Shown: positions 40,950-53,361, numbered from the stretch's first letter. The stretch is DNA of 64,000 bases from Cercospora beticola (GCF_033473495.1 NC_088937.1:4154001-4218000); one strand, 5' to 3'. Notes: generated by a model from the sequence alone, not told the origin. Numbers and translations: made by a program.

Positions 40950-41804
40950 ATGATGAAACAACAATCCACAACATCCAAAGCCCTCTTCGGCCTCTCAATC
41001 CTAATCTTCGTTTTCGGAATAATACAACTATCGCTCTCCCTCTCAGTAGCACACAAGATTCCAGCCGAGAAAGCGAAAGCTCAAATTGAAGTGACTTATC
41101 CTTGGCCATACGATGGAAGCAATTCGACGAGCCCGTACAATCCCAGGAATTACTATCCATATAGTTTCCTCACCAGTGTATCCGACGCCATCACGGCTAT
41201 AGCAGCATTAGCTCTCGCGAGTGGAGCGCTGGGGCTATTATTCACGTTCAAGCCAGAGTTTGGTTGGGTATGTGGCACGAGAATGCCAGAGCGAGAACGA
41301 GAAGAAGCTGATAGATATCGACACAGCTCCCGCTTGGTTTCTGGCCGTTCTTGCATACAGCTCTTCAATCTGTTGCAGCGCTGACAGTCTTCGTGCTGCT
41401 CATCGCGTCATGGGAGAAGCATTATTCGAGTTCGTGATTGGTGTTAGATGAACGTGGTCACCTTGATGGCGATTACAGCTATGAGTCTTATACGTGCCAG
41501 ATGCGTCGTGGGTTTGATGGAATAGGATCGCGTGACTGGATGGGAAAGTATTGCGGGATGGCGGTAAGTCGATTCAAGCTTTGCAATCTTCATTTGTCGA
41601 ATGCTTGCTGATCCTAAGACTCCATAGGTGGCAGCTAGGGCGTTCACAGTGCCAGTGTGCTTGCTACTCATGGCTATAGCGGCAATGAGTGGGATCCAGA
41701 TGAAGAAGGCCAATGCTTCGGCGAAAGCCATCGAGATGGGAGACTTGCGGGCCACGGAGAAGCAAGCCAACCTCGAGCGACGAAGTTTACAAGGCGATTT
41801 GTAG
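40950..41804 (+). CDS. Tetraspan membrane protein, four exons
   Basis: A 228-aa integral membrane protein of unknown role. Exons 40950-41267, 41327-41433, 41479-41563, 41628-41804; introns of 59, 45 and 64 nt. Four hydrophobic segments: ALFGLSILIFVFGIIQLSL, SVSDAITAIAALALASGALG, FLHTALQSVAALTVFVLLIA and VPVCLLLMAIAAMSG. The first extracytoplasmic loop has NST and YPWPYDGS; two Cys (SYESYTCQ, KYCGMA) lie between spans 3 and 4; the tail is charged. The layout resembles MARVEL/claudin-like fungal proteins, but I cannot assign one. Reading without the 45-nt intron would meet an in-frame TGA at 41434-41436; the intron removes it exactly. It converges with the oxidoreductase gene (64 bp between stops). 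Confidence 0.78.
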
Positions 41805-41867
41805 CGTACGAGCTGTAGTCTCGTAGTGCTGCATCCTGTGGTCTGAAACATCATGTACTCCCCTGCT

Positions 41868-43310
41868 TCACATGTAATTCGCGGGATTGAGCCCTTCGAC
41901 CTTTGCACTCTTGGCTTTGCCGTCGAAGACGAACTCACTCATCAATTTTCCGGTGCCTGGACCATTCTGGATTCCCCAACACGTATGGCCTGCTGCTATC
42001 CACAAGCCCTTCGCGCCTGGAACGGCGCCAAGCAAGGGAGCCGAACTGCCGTTGACCTGAGGCAAGTAGCAAGCTTGTCTCGCAGTGACCTCTCCATCTC
42101 GCAGCTCATCAGAGATGGAAGAGACAAAGTCAACAATATCCTGACACCGCGACTGGTCGACCTCGACGTCATCTGAAGTGGGAGGGAGAGGAACCTCATG
42201 ATCGCCTTCGCCGCAAGCGTAGACTTCGTTGTTGGGGCGAGCGTATATTTCGGGACTGACAATTTGACCGCTGTGAGGGCCTTTAGATGCTGAGTTGGGA
42301 AACTTGGAGGGAAGCTTGATTTGTGTGAAGAGAGCGTAGGGTGAGACGTTAGCCTGAATAGTAACGGAGTGGGCGCGAAGGGCACCGATGGGAGCGGAAG
42401 GATACACGCTCTTGGTCCACGGTCCAGCGGCTATGATGATATCCGTTGCGGGTATCGTGTGGTCCTTTCCGGAGGTCTTGTCCGTGTATGTCACGCTCTC
42501 CACCTGAGACGTGTTGGCGTAGTTAATACTCTTGACAGGCGACTGAGTCTTGACTTCGACGCCTTTCTCCTTTGCCAACTCAATCATGCTCTCCGTGAAC
42601 TGTCTTGGATGCACCTGCGCTGTTGTGCTGGGATCACCCATCTCGTCGTATGCTCTCAGCGCGTCTTGCGCCACCCAGTCCATGTCCTCAGGTATACCCA
42701 TCGCGCCTCTCTTCGCACTGCTCTTCTTTGGCGGATTCTTCTCCAGACTCACATCGTCAGCCTTTGCGCCAGCTCCCATCTTTCCGTTCGCATTTGTGCC
42801 GTTTGCAGAACTCTCGTCCTTGCTCTTCTTCTCGGGCAGCACTCGCCCTACGCAGTCCACCTGTCCACAGTGCACCGCTCGATAGCCCCATCTCTGCGCT
42901 CCGCCATGCTCTTCCGCAAGCTCTTTGTGTAGCCCGTAGCTCAGAGGCACGATGCTCTTAGGATATGCCCATAAAGCCAACAATCCGCCTGCCTTGCCCG
43001 ATGCGCCGCCTGCGATCTTGCTCGCTTCCAGAAGTGTAATCTTGTGCTTGCTTGGGTCGTACGAAGGATGCCTCGTCAGGTAGTACGCGCTCGTGGAGCC
43101 AATAATTCCGCCGCCCACGATCACGATGTTCTGCTCAGTCGAGGCAGCCATGGTGGCGAAGGTGCGGCAACGCTCTGCTGTCAAAAGGTGCAAGTCCGTC
43201 CGAATGGCCCTGTGTATCAGCGATTTTGAAGCCACAGTGAAAGAAAGGAGAGTGCGAAAATAGTCGTTCGAGAAGAATGAGTGGTGGTCAGAAAAGGCAG
43301 CAGCTACCAT
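41868..43310 (-). CDS. FAD-dependent oxidoreductase, DAO family, Tda3-like
   Basis: A 480-aa D-amino-acid-oxidase-fold flavoprotein. The Rossmann FAD motif is NIVIVGGGIIGSTSAYYL near residue 65; later blocks are GGASGKAGGLLALWAYP, IIIAAGPWTKS and, near the end, GLWIAAGHTCWGIQNGPGTG, which fits the family's second FAD contact and resembles yeast Tda3 (endosome-to-Golgi transport, cytosolic). The region about 165-215 is a low-complexity Lys/Ser insertion. The start is ambiguous: from 43310 the extra 53 residues are Ser/Arg-rich and could be a mitochondrial presequence; from ATG 43149-43151 (MAASTEQNIVIVGGG) the protein is 427 aa and cytosolic. The second start lies directly before the FAD motif, as in many relatives. 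Substrate unknown. Confidence 0.85.
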   Translation of the reverse strand: MVAAAFSDHHSFFSNDYFRTLLSFTVASKSLIHRAIRTDLHLLTAERCRTFATMAASTEQNIVIVGGGIIGSTSAYYLTRHPSYDPSKHKITLLEASKIAGGASGKAGGLLALWAYPKSIVPLSYGLHKELAEEHGGAQRWGYRAVHCGQVDCVGRVLPEKKSKDESSANGTNANGKMGAGAKADDVSLEKNPPKKSSAKRGAMGIPEDMDWVAQDALRAYDEMGDPSTTAQVHPRQFTESMIELAKEKGVEVKTQSPVKSINYANTSQVESVTYTDKTSGKDHTIPATDIIIAAGPWTKSVYPSAPIGALRAHSVTIQANVSPYALFTQIKLPSKFPNSASKGPHSGQIVSPEIYARPNNEVYACGEGDHEVPLPPTSDDVEVDQSRCQDIVDFVSSISDELRDGEVTARQACYLPQVNGSSAPLLGAVPGAKGLWIAAGHTCWGIQNGPGTGKLMSEFVFDGKAKSAKVEGLNPANYM

Positions 43311-43863
43311 ATTCTATGAACCAGATTTACGTCACCGTGTTCGCAATGCAGATCGAGGCGCACCCCACAATGCCTACCTGTGCATCTGAAGCAAGCATTG
43401 GGTGCACAGCAGCATGTCGATAGAGCACGTTGTCGCGCATGTTGTTGGGGATGAAGCAGTGAGAGTTTGAAGACTAGAGACCCCAAGTTGGTGCGCGGAA
43501 GCACAGACATTTTTGGGAGCGATAACGAATGTTGAAGCTTCGTGCAATACACATACAAAAGGAAAGGAGTACATTTCTTTTGTCATCTCGCCATCATAGG
43601 CCGTACATCAGGCATAACAAAGCAGTAGTCTAGTAGCAAATGCTCAATCCAGGCGAGCAACAAGACGACGCCCTGCGCGGGCGAGTAGCTTCACTATCGT
43701 CCTGCCACATTCGCTGCGCAAACACTCCACTTTGCCATGCTTTTTCGTAGCATCTGACATGCTACAAAGTGAGGCCAGATGCCTGCTGCCATGTCTTGCC
43801 CTCGCTCATAACACTGCCAGTACCATGCGCACAATGATCTCCAATATCCCATGCAAGACGCGC
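43311..43863. other. Intergenic region
   Basis: 553 bp between the oxidoreductase start and the actin stop; both are on the minus strand. It should hold the actin 3' UTR and the oxidoreductase promoter. No other feature seen. Confidence 0.45.
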
Positions 43864-45416
<1,553 letters not shown>

Positions 45417-46489
45417 GGCGGCGGTGTTTGTGGTGTGGTGACGTCGAAAATGGGTGCGGGCGTGCTCTGATGGACCTCACAGCGGTAATGCGTGAGGAAG
45501 CAGGCAGTGGCAAGGGTGGACAGTGTTTGTGGTATGTGGAGTTGAGTACAAGCTGAAGCGCCTCTGGGTGCGGTGAAGAAGTCTTGGGAGAGAGGTGTTG
45601 ACCGACAGCCTCCAGTTAGCGGCAGGCACGGGCCAGGACAGTCGATTTTCGGAGAGAGCAGCGCGAATCGCCGGCGAGATCGAAAACACTTCCAACTTGC
45701 TGCAACTTGGCCTTGCGGGCGCAGCGCGGGCTATCTACGTTCGCCGCGCGGTGCTTTATTTCGCTGCCTGATGCCATTTCATCTCCATTGCCGCTGCTGC
45801 GAGCACCTGTTGCCTCCGTACGCGTGTCCTGGCTGATATGCCAAGCCCGATTCTCCCAACATTACACGTAGCCGTCATCAGGCAGACCTTTAAGGATCGC
45901 CGCCGCCTGGCCGATTTGCATTGCATTCATTCCACACGGTGCGCGCTCATGTCAGCAGCGCACGCAGAATTTTGCACGAGCTGCGAGCTGTGTCCCGCCA
46001 CCTGCTGCTCCTCCCACGCGCTCCAGAAGCACAACCACCACTACTGCCCTGCCGCCGCATGTTTTAGCGAGCTCGAGCCGCATTAGCGGGGTCGCTTTGG
46101 TGGGGCGCAGGCCAAACACCACAGCACAGCCTCCGAAACGCTCTCACGACTCGGACGTTGCCAATACCATCAAATGCAACGCTCGTAACCGGCGGAGTAC
46201 GTTCCTCGTGCTGTACAGAATAAGACACCACGTCCAAAACGGCCCTCCAGCGTTGCGCTGGCCGCAAAAGGCAAGAAGAAGGTGAGCGAAGCCGCTCGAA
46301 GTGGCTAGTGCTGTTCAGAATTTCTGTCATCACAGCCAAAACCATCCTTGACTAAGTGCAGTTGCGACAACACATTTCATTCTCGCACTCCCTGCCCACA
46401 ACTCACACGTCAAACAGGCTGCGTAATTCCGAGCTATACATACACGTTACACTCGCAACAGCCGAATACGCTCAACGAATCTCGCAAAC
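45417..46489. promoter_or_regulatory. Divergent upstream region of ACT1 and FES1
   Basis: 1.07 kb between the two start codons. It should contain both promoters and the actin 5' UTR. It is C-rich near 45760-46030. No specific binding site can be supported. Confidence 0.45.
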
Positions 46490-47146
46490 ATGACAGACCA
46501 AGCAGCGCTCAATTCACTACTACAATGGGGCATCGAGAATAGTGCCGCAGCGAATGGCGACGCACCAGAAGGGCAGCGACGTGATCCAAGCAGGGGACTG
46601 AACCCGGAAATGCTTGCGCAATTACTCGGCGGGCCATCAGACGCGGATCGCATGAAAGACGCAATGCACGCCATTGTTGCGCCCATGGATAAAGTCGACC
46701 TGGAAAACAAATTGATCGCGTGGGACAACTTCGAGCAGCTGATTGAGCAAATCGATAACGCGAACAACATGGACCCGCTGAAGTTATGGGAGCCACTCAT
46801 ACGGCAATTGGATCATGAAGAGCCGGAGATGAGGAAGAACGCAGCTCTGTGCATCAGCACTGCAGTACAGAACAATGTGAAATCGCAAGAGCATGCGAAT
46901 AGCTTGGGAGTTGTGCCGAAACTGGCAAAGTTGGCAACAGACGACACAAATCAAGCTGTGCGGAAGAAAGCAATTGGAGCATTGAGCAGCCAGGTCAGAA
47001 ATTTCCAGCCCGGCATGGACGAGCTGGAGAAGGCGTTGCCTGATAGCGTCTGGAAGAGCTCGAAAGGAGGGCAAGACGCAGCCGATATGGATTCATGCGA
47101 TGCCATCATCCAGAAGTTGAGGGATCTTTCTGCTACAAAGGCGTAG
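46490..47146 (+). CDS. FES1: Hsp70 nucleotide exchange factor Fes1
   Basis: Cytosolic armadillo-type exchange factor that releases ADP from Hsp70, needed for clearance of misfolded proteins. A single-exon 218-aa protein, about the normal fungal length. Hallmarks: the N-terminal helix LNSLLQWGIENS, the linker around DPSRGLNPEMLAQLLGGPSD, then armadillo-like helices LIAWDNFEQLIEQIDNANNM, PLIRQLDHEEPEMRKNAAL, TAVQNNVKSQEHANSLGVV and KKAIGALSSQVRN. There is no signal peptide, which separates it from the ER homologue Sil1. Confidence 0.94.
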   Translation: MTDQAALNSLLQWGIENSAAANGDAPEGQRRDPSRGLNPEMLAQLLGGPSDADRMKDAMHAIVAPMDKVDLENKLIAWDNFEQLIEQIDNANNMDPLKLWEPLIRQLDHEEPEMRKNAALCISTAVQNNVKSQEHANSLGVVPKLAKLATDDTNQAVRKKAIGALSSQVRNFQPGMDELEKALPDSVWKSSKGGQDAADMDSCDAIIQKLRDLSATKA

Positions 47147-47383
47147 GCTCACGGCACTACATGTACGATAGGGATGATCAGCAGATGTCACGCAGGTGAA
47201 GATGAAATCACCTGATTCGATACCATAGAACGCACGAGGTGCGAATGAGACACGACTCAAAATATCACAAACACTGCGTTTGTCACATCTTCATTCCATT
47301 CTGTACAAAAGTCATTGTCATGATCGCCATCGCTGGCTCAGCTATTTGTCAAACGCCCGATTCCTGGATATCGTTCCTGCAAG

Positions 47384-48756
47384 CTACACAACCGGTTTCC
47401 TCCCGTATACAAAATGAAATATCGTCAATAAATGCAACTTGGGATCTTTGAACTCATTCCTGACTCCCGCCATCAAAACCTGCGCCTCTTCCATTCTCCA
47501 ACCCAATATCCGCGTCAAAGGCGCCAACGTGAAAGCTTCGACACAAGCAATCATGTGTTCTCGTTGGTATCGTCCGACTTCCTTGAGTTTTGGATTCTTC
47601 GCCCAATGGCCAATAGGAATCTGTGCAACAAATCATACGTCAGCGAAACTTTCAAACGACCTCACGCAGCCATGGAAACAAAAGAAAAGAAGAAAGACTG
47701 TGAACCCACCTTAACAACATCCTCCCTCACATCCACAAACCCCGCCTCCTCAATCCACCTCTTCTGCTCCCTCGCAACATTCATCCTCTTCCCAAACTTC
47801 GTACTCGCCTCATCGACCAGTTCCTGCCAAAGTTTCGTATTCGGCGCTTTCGTCAGTTCCGGATCATCGTCTGAAGAAATCCAAGCTTCGTATTCTTGCA
47901 TTTCGACCCAGCCGCCGGGTTTCAAATTTTCGTAAATGGAAGTGTAGAGTTGGGGCCAGTCGGCGACGGAACCGCCCATGCCGCGGCCGTGAATGTAGTC
48001 GAAGGCTTCGTGGGGGGACCAGGTCCAGGGGGATTCGATGTCGTCGACGTAGAATTTGCAGTTGGCGGGGAGCCAGTCTGTGGGAGGTGTTAGTTTTCAA
48101 CAAGGATGAAAAATGGTACTGTGATGAGAGAACGCTAGTAGAACTGATCTCATGGTCGTCCAATCGCTTCCAGTCAGTTTTCACGGGGGAAGAGGATATG
48201 ATTCTGCTCGGAATAGAACCAAAAACAACACCACAGCACAGAAAAATCACAGGGAAGCAGAACTCAACTCACCAGGCTGAATCGGACTCAAATCCACCCC
48301 CACAACCTCCGCCTCGGGATACTCATCCGCCATATCAATTGCCCAAATTCCCGTCCCGGTTCCAAAATCCAATACGCGTCGAAAATTCGGTCCCAGCGGT
48401 GCACGATGTAAAGCTCCATTTAACGCTAACCGGTAAATATGGTGATGTAAATCTAGTCGATCTTGTTCTTCGGCGTCGTTGGGCATGAGGTAGGCGCCAT
48501 CGCGATAGGCGTGGTAGCGGCGGCCATTTTCGTACTTGTAGCCGTAGATGGAGGAGGCGAGAGAGGTGCTTTCTATGGAGGCTATGTCGGAGCCGATGCC
48601 GGAGTCGGCGGACTGTTTTGTGATTAGTATGTGAGTTTTGTTGGGTGTGGAATGATGTACATCTGTATCGACTTCGACATCGTGAGCGAAGTTCTGGTTG
48701 GCGATTACGGGCTGCTGTGGTTGTGGTGGTGGTGCAGGCGGTGTAGCGTCCGCCAT
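47384..48756 (-). CDS. LaeA-like SAM-dependent methyltransferase
   Basis: A 362-aa class I methyltransferase of the LaeA/UMTA type. Exons 48756-48273, 48077-47710, 47620-47384; introns of 195 and 89 nt. The N-terminus is disordered. The SAM-binding motif I is [18 protein letters not shown], followed by the acidic end of beta-2 ([12 protein letters not shown], spliced). Later blocks are [29 protein letters not shown] and [13 protein letters not shown]; the C-terminal part [20 protein letters not shown] is typical of this family. LaeA itself is a nuclear regulator of secondary metabolism; paralogues such as this one are numerous and mostly of unknown substrate. The start could also be 16 codons upstream at 48804. 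Divergent from the P450. Confidence 0.85.
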
Positions 48757-49592
48757 GGCAGTAGCGATGTGGACACACGCAATATAGTATCCCGTGTCGT
48801 ACAAGGCCTTCTGTGGGACCCACGAGTGAAGCGGGTGATAGTCAAGAGCCGAGAGTTACAGGATGGTTACGGTCCTACTACATATCTTCTTGCTTCGCAA
48901 AACTTCGTTTGGCGGGCGCGGTGTGCTCACATATTCGGTTTAGTCACTCGCGGGCAGTTGCGGCCGTTCCGTTTGGGTGTCGTGGGTGCACGACTACCGA
49001 CAGAATGGTTCTGGAGGGATGAATTCGCAGGAGCAAAGCAGGATGATCGCGGTGTGTACAATTGGTTGACGTCTTTGAGACCAAGCTTCGCCGGCGGGCG
49101 TGCGTTCGGCTGAACACTCCCAATTCGACCCTTTGCCGTGTGGTGTGCTTCCTTCCTGGCGCATGTCCGCCCGATAACATGACCTCGCTTTCCTTCACGA
49201 GCCTGCACTCCTGCGGCGTGGACTGGAGACGGCGCACATGTCGAATCAAACAGACTTCCACGGCACAGTAGTGTGGTGGTGACAGCTCACGACCGGGCAC
49301 ATTTCTCATGCAGGCCAGCTCCAAGAACTAGTTACCGAAGATACTGCAGGCATCGGCACCGCGGACCGTGAGCTTAGGCGTTCGCCCGAGCACTTCGCAT
49401 TCGTTCGAGCATCCATGCGCAGCGGCATGTGCATGGATGGCGCGAGAGTCCAACTGCAAGCGATGAGCTGGCGGAGCAGCCCGTCGCCATGCCCTTCAGA
49501 AGCGCTGGCAAATGTCTCTGCTACTGTAGCATTGCTTCCTGGTCCGCAGCAGCAGAAGCAGCAGCAGCAGCAGCAGGATCTGCTCGCACAAC
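48757..49592. promoter_or_regulatory. Shared divergent upstream region of methyltransferase and P450
   Basis: 836 bp between the two ATGs, including a CAG repeat just upstream of the P450. No Zn2Cys6-type inverted CGG site was identified with confidence. Confidence 0.4.
49547..49576 (+). repeat. CAG trinucleotide repeat
   Basis: (CAG)3-AAG-(CAG)6, ending 16 nt before the P450 start codon and therefore in its 5' leader. Confidence 0.9.
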
Positions 49593-51368
49593 ATGGCCCT
49601 CTCTTCGTTGCCTTCGACGCCGGTGCTGGCATTGCTCGTGTTCGTTGGCTACCTTGCCTCACTCGCCATCTATCGTCTCTACCTGAGTCCACTTGCGAAA
49701 TTCCCTGGTCCCAAGCTCGCCGCTCTGACCAAGTGGTATGAAGCTTACTATGAGATTGTCCTGAATGGCCAGTTCTCCTTCCACATTGAAGACTTGCATA
49801 GGCAATATGGTAGGGCAGGACTGAATCCTACTTACCTGAAAGACGCTGATCAGCCCATCAATAATGCAGGCCCGATTGTGCGAATCACACCCGAAGAGGT
49901 GCATATTCAAGATCCGCCATTCTGGGAAACACTCTATGTTAAGCACAACAGGACGGCGAAGTACGAATGGACTTCTGGCCGCTTCGGCAACAGCAGCTCT
50001 GTCTTCACGACATCTGACCCTACCTTGCACAAGGTCCGAAGAGCTCCGCTAAACTACATGTTCTCGCGCAAAGCCATCATCAATTTCGAGCCAGTCGTGC
50101 GAAAGAAGCTAGACATTTTCTGTCGAGGATTGGAAAAGTTCCGCGAGACTGGCAGTGTCTGTAATATGACAGAAGCCTTCTCTGCTTATGCTGGTGATGT
50201 CGTGACGAATTACTGCTTTGGCTACGATTATGATCACTTGTCCCTGGATGGATTTACTGATTCTTTCCACGATGCCTTCATGGCTGTTTCCGCTTTTGGC
50301 CATGTGGCACTTCAGTTTCCGTGGATGCATTCTGTAAGTAGTTTTGCAAGACAGGCTCACCCATGCCCAATACTGATGGAAATGGAACAGCTTCTCAATA
50401 GATTACCAGACAGCTGGAACGCTGCTATGAACCCGCCATTGGCGAAGCTACTCGTCCTTCAAAAGGTAACCGCGTTGGAGTCGTCGCTCTCCGACCACGA
50501 TTGACCCATATCGCAGGACCTCCAAGCCAAAATCGCCTCCGAGCGAACCAAAGTAGAAAAAGGCGAAAAAGAGCAAGAATACCCAACAATCTTCCACACA
50601 CTCTTCGTCGACAAAAACCTCCCCGAATCCGAGAAAACCAACCTCCGCTTCGCCGAAGAAGCACAGCTCTTCCTCGGAGCAGGCATTGAAACCACCTCCT
50701 GGTCCCTCTCCCAAACCTTCTACTACGTCCTTTCCAACCCCGAAATCTACGCGAAACTGAAAGCTGAACTCCGCGAAGCCATTCCAGATGTCACAGCTCC
50801 AGACGCGTTCAGCTATGCTCGACTTGAGACTCTGCCTTACCTTCGTGGATGTCTGAAAGAGGGTGTTCGCCTTTCATTGTCGGTTTCTGCTCGCAATCCT
50901 CGGGTTTTGTCGCAGCCTTTGCCATGGAAGGATTGGGTGATACCAGCTGGGACGCCCATTTCGATGACGATTGCGGATGTTCAGTTGAATGATGACTACT
51001 TTGTCGAAGCTGCGGAATTCAAGCCAGAGCGCTGGCTTGGCGAGTCTCCGAAAGCGCCAGATGGAAGTCCGTTGGAGAGGTATTTTGTTGCTTTTGGAAA
51101 GGGTCCAAGGAGTTGTTTGGGGATTAAGTAAGTTTGCCTCCAAGTCACCAGCTTTGTCCTTGACTGCGCGGAGTACTGACACATTCGCCATCACAGTCTC
51201 GCATGGATGGAACTCTTCCTCGCCGCTGGCACGATTCTTCGAAAGTTCGATTTGGAGCTTTATGAGACGAATATCTCGGACGTTCTTCTTGCTCATGACT
51301 TTTTCTTGCCGAGTCCGAAGTTGGATTCGAAGGGTATCAGGATTAAGGTTGTGGGATTGGATTCTTGA
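49593..51368 (+). CDS. Cytochrome P450 monooxygenase, five exons
   Basis: A membrane-anchored ER P450 of 512 aa. Exons 49593-49809, 49870-50333, 50391-50465, 50517-51127, 51197-51368; introns of 60, 57, 51 and 69 nt, total 1539 nt in frame. N-terminal anchor VLALLVFVGYLASLAIY, then the proline-rich hinge KFPGPKLAAL. I-helix oxygen-binding motif LGAGIETTSW, ExxR in KEGVR, PERF-type FKPERW, and heme loop FGKGPRSCLGIN with Cys452 as thiolate ligand. The sequence resembles the trichodiene-oxygenase-like P450s of ascomycetes, but I cannot name a CYP family. The first intron has no stop in frame, so an unspliced reading would add 20 residues before GPIVRI; splicing restores the conserved YGPIVRITPEEVH. 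Confidence 0.92.
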
Positions 51369-51803
51369 TGACTGCGAGAAGAGTGAAGAGGTGGAGTAGA
51401 TATTTGATTCGAAGAAAAGCATGTAGATACGAGATGAATGACGGCCATGACTTCAACAACCCCAGGTTTTTCCTTTTGTTGTTTCCATCGACCGTCCCAT
51501 TTGACAAATCCGATGAATTCCTTCGAAAAGCTACCTCGTCGAATTTGGTGATTATTCAGTCATCCGCGTTGAGTTGCTGCAATTTGGGTGATTATCTTCA
51601 AGCCGCCGCGTTGGCAAGAAGAGCCCACTCAAGTTTATGGCCTGCTTTCCCTATGCCGACTGTCATTTGCCGTTTCAAGAAAGCCCACGTTACAGAGACC
51701 GAGAAAGCGCATCCTCCCACTTGTTCTTCATCTCGAATATTGTCCTTCCACTCCTGTGTCATGTGAGTGCTGAGAGGATCCCAGATACTGGCAGTGTCTA
51801 TTC

Positions 51804-52082
51804 TTATCCGCCTAAGGCGTGCTGGAGATGATCAGTCCATTCTGGCATGCATTCTAACTTAGCGGCGTTCAGCCATAATAGCAAATGCTTCCCACGACGG
51901 CGTTGTTGCCGTCCGTGCCAGACGTCCCGGATATCGTAGTCAGAAAGGGTGCCCCGGTTGAGGACTCTCAGTTCCGTTTCGAGGCCCAGAAATGTAGCTG
52001 CCGCAACAGAGTCTCTCAAGGGGTTTGGGGTTCTGAAGAAGCAGCTTTTGTAGTCTGAGAGGGTGCACTCTGTGCTCGTCAT
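51804..52082 (-). CDS. Small hypothetical frame with two TLSDY motifs
   Basis: A 92-aa ATG-started frame (MTSTECTLSDYKSCFFRTP, later LNRGTLSDYDIRDVWHGRQ and LLWLNAAKLECMPEWTDHL). The TLSDY pentapeptide occurs twice in frame, 38 codons apart, and the same peptide recurs twice further 5' (52414-52460) in other frames. It may be the 3' part of a longer gene or the relic of one. No known domain. Confidence 0.35.
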   Translation of the reverse strand: MTSTECTLSDYKSCFFRTPNPLRDSVAAATFLGLETELRVLNRGTLSDYDIRDVWHGRQQRRRGKHLLLWLNAAKLECMPEWTDHLQHALGG

Positions 52083-52460
52083 CCTCTCAAGACCCTGTAA
52101 CCCATATCACTTTCTATCCCCAGCTCGACAGAGTTTAACAAGATTACCCAGACCTTCCGGACAAGATTACGCTTTGCCATAGCGGAATTGCACTGCTCTT
52201 TGATCGTGAGTAGAAGCGGATGGGCTAGGACTTGTTATGGTTTGAGTATGCCCCAAGTCCTTACTACCGATTGAATGGCTCAGTGAGATCGGCGGCGGTG
52301 ATCGGAATCGCAGCTCTCTGAGCTAGGTACCGTTTCCGCCAGGAGGCCCAGGTGACCAATCGTCTGCCGCCCCGGAGGCCTTAATGGTTCGGAAATCCAG
52401 AGCAGCAGAGGTTGTAGTCTGACAGTGTGCGCTCACCCTGTTGTAATCGGAAAGGGTGCG
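51936..52460 (-). repeat. Four dispersed copies of an 18-nt TLSDY-encoding motif
   Basis: Copies at 51936-51953, 52050-52067, 52414-52431 and 52443-52460. On the minus strand they read G-TLSDY, C-TLSDY, R-TLSDY and R-TLSDY. Their differences lie mainly at third codon positions (CTT/CTC/CTG, TCT/TCA/TCC, GAC/GAT). Copies 1 and 2 share a frame; copies 3 and 4 are 29 nt apart and do not. Confidence 0.6.
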
Positions 52461-53361
52461 CGCTACACTGTCACACCAAAAAAGCGCAAAGCAAAACGAA
52501 CAACACTGGGGATTCCCACGTGATCACTCATCAGAGGTAATCGTGGTCTGCAGGTCAAAGGGAAGTTCTTGTGTCGTGAAAATTGTTTCTTCGAAGGGGT
52601 TGGTAGTGTCAGTGACACTATTTCCTTCGTCAGCGAGGGCAGAGGATGGCTTCGCCATGTTTTGGTTGTTGGTGTTGAGTGAAGAGGAGAAGGAGAGAAG
52701 AGAGGAAGCGAGACCAAGATATGCTTGGAAAGTCGGGAAGTGGCCTCAATGGTGATCTATTTTGAGCTCACATTCGTCCTCAAAACTGAAAACCTAATCC
52801 TGATGGTTCAGTTGAGGCCTCGGAAAAATTGGAAGATGAGAGTGAGCCTACGCACTTGCAATTCTGATGATCATGTACCATCGTGGAGCCGTCTTGGAGT
52901 TTAAAGATGTTTTGGGTAGCATCGAATGGACTGCCAAAGCCGATACATTCCGTCCTCAAACTCTGTTGGAAGCGGCAGAATTCTTCATTGCATTTCAATT
53001 CGGATTGCTTGTCTGGTGGTATGATAGACGTGAAGCGAGCAAGTGGCTCAGTTGTCTGGTCTGAGCAGGGCGGACATACTGAGGTGATGGGAGGCCCACT
53101 TCTGAAATCTTCTCTACTTAAATGAGAGACGCGCAGGAATTAGTTCATGGTGCTTGATTTTCTGCGATCAACCCGAGATCTTGACAGTAGTAGACCAAGG
53201 GAGTAGCAGATAGAGAAGGTGCTTTCGCAAGAGCTGCGCATCTGGCATCAGTTCATCACATCGCAGGCGGGTAGAACCAGATCTCAAGACCCTTCCCACC
53301 TCCCAGAAAGTAAGCTGTTACTTCTCTGAACGCCCACGTCCTCCTAGACACGATGCCCCGG

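Larger units (their letters stand above)
51369..53361. other. Gene-poor region with repeated TLSDY-encoding motif
   Basis: About 2 kb between the P450 and the calcium channel stop. Four copies of an 18-nt sequence whose minus strand encodes (G/C/R)TLSDY occur at 51936-52460 (listed below). Otherwise no gene is supported. Confidence 0.4.

Noticed and set aside
41434..41436. In-frame TGA read as a pseudogene stop, programmed read-through or selenocysteine in the tetraspan gene
   Set aside because: A 45-nt GT-AG intron removes it exactly in frame; fungi of this kind are not known to use selenocysteine, and no read-through context is evident.
41444..41938. 164-codon minus-strand frame between the tetraspan and oxidoreductase genes
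   Set aside because: It is antisense to supported exons 3-4 of the tetraspan gene and to its 64-nt intron; the plus-strand splicing model explains the region.
46309..46330. TTC-GAA-TTC sequence upstream of FES1 as a heat-shock element
   Set aside because: The triplets are separated by one base rather than two, so it does not fit the standard heat-shock element spacing.
49810..49869. The in-frame insert after HRQYG in the P450 as real coding sequence
   Set aside because: It has GT...AG ends and 60 nt, and its removal restores the conserved YGPIVRI motif of P450s.
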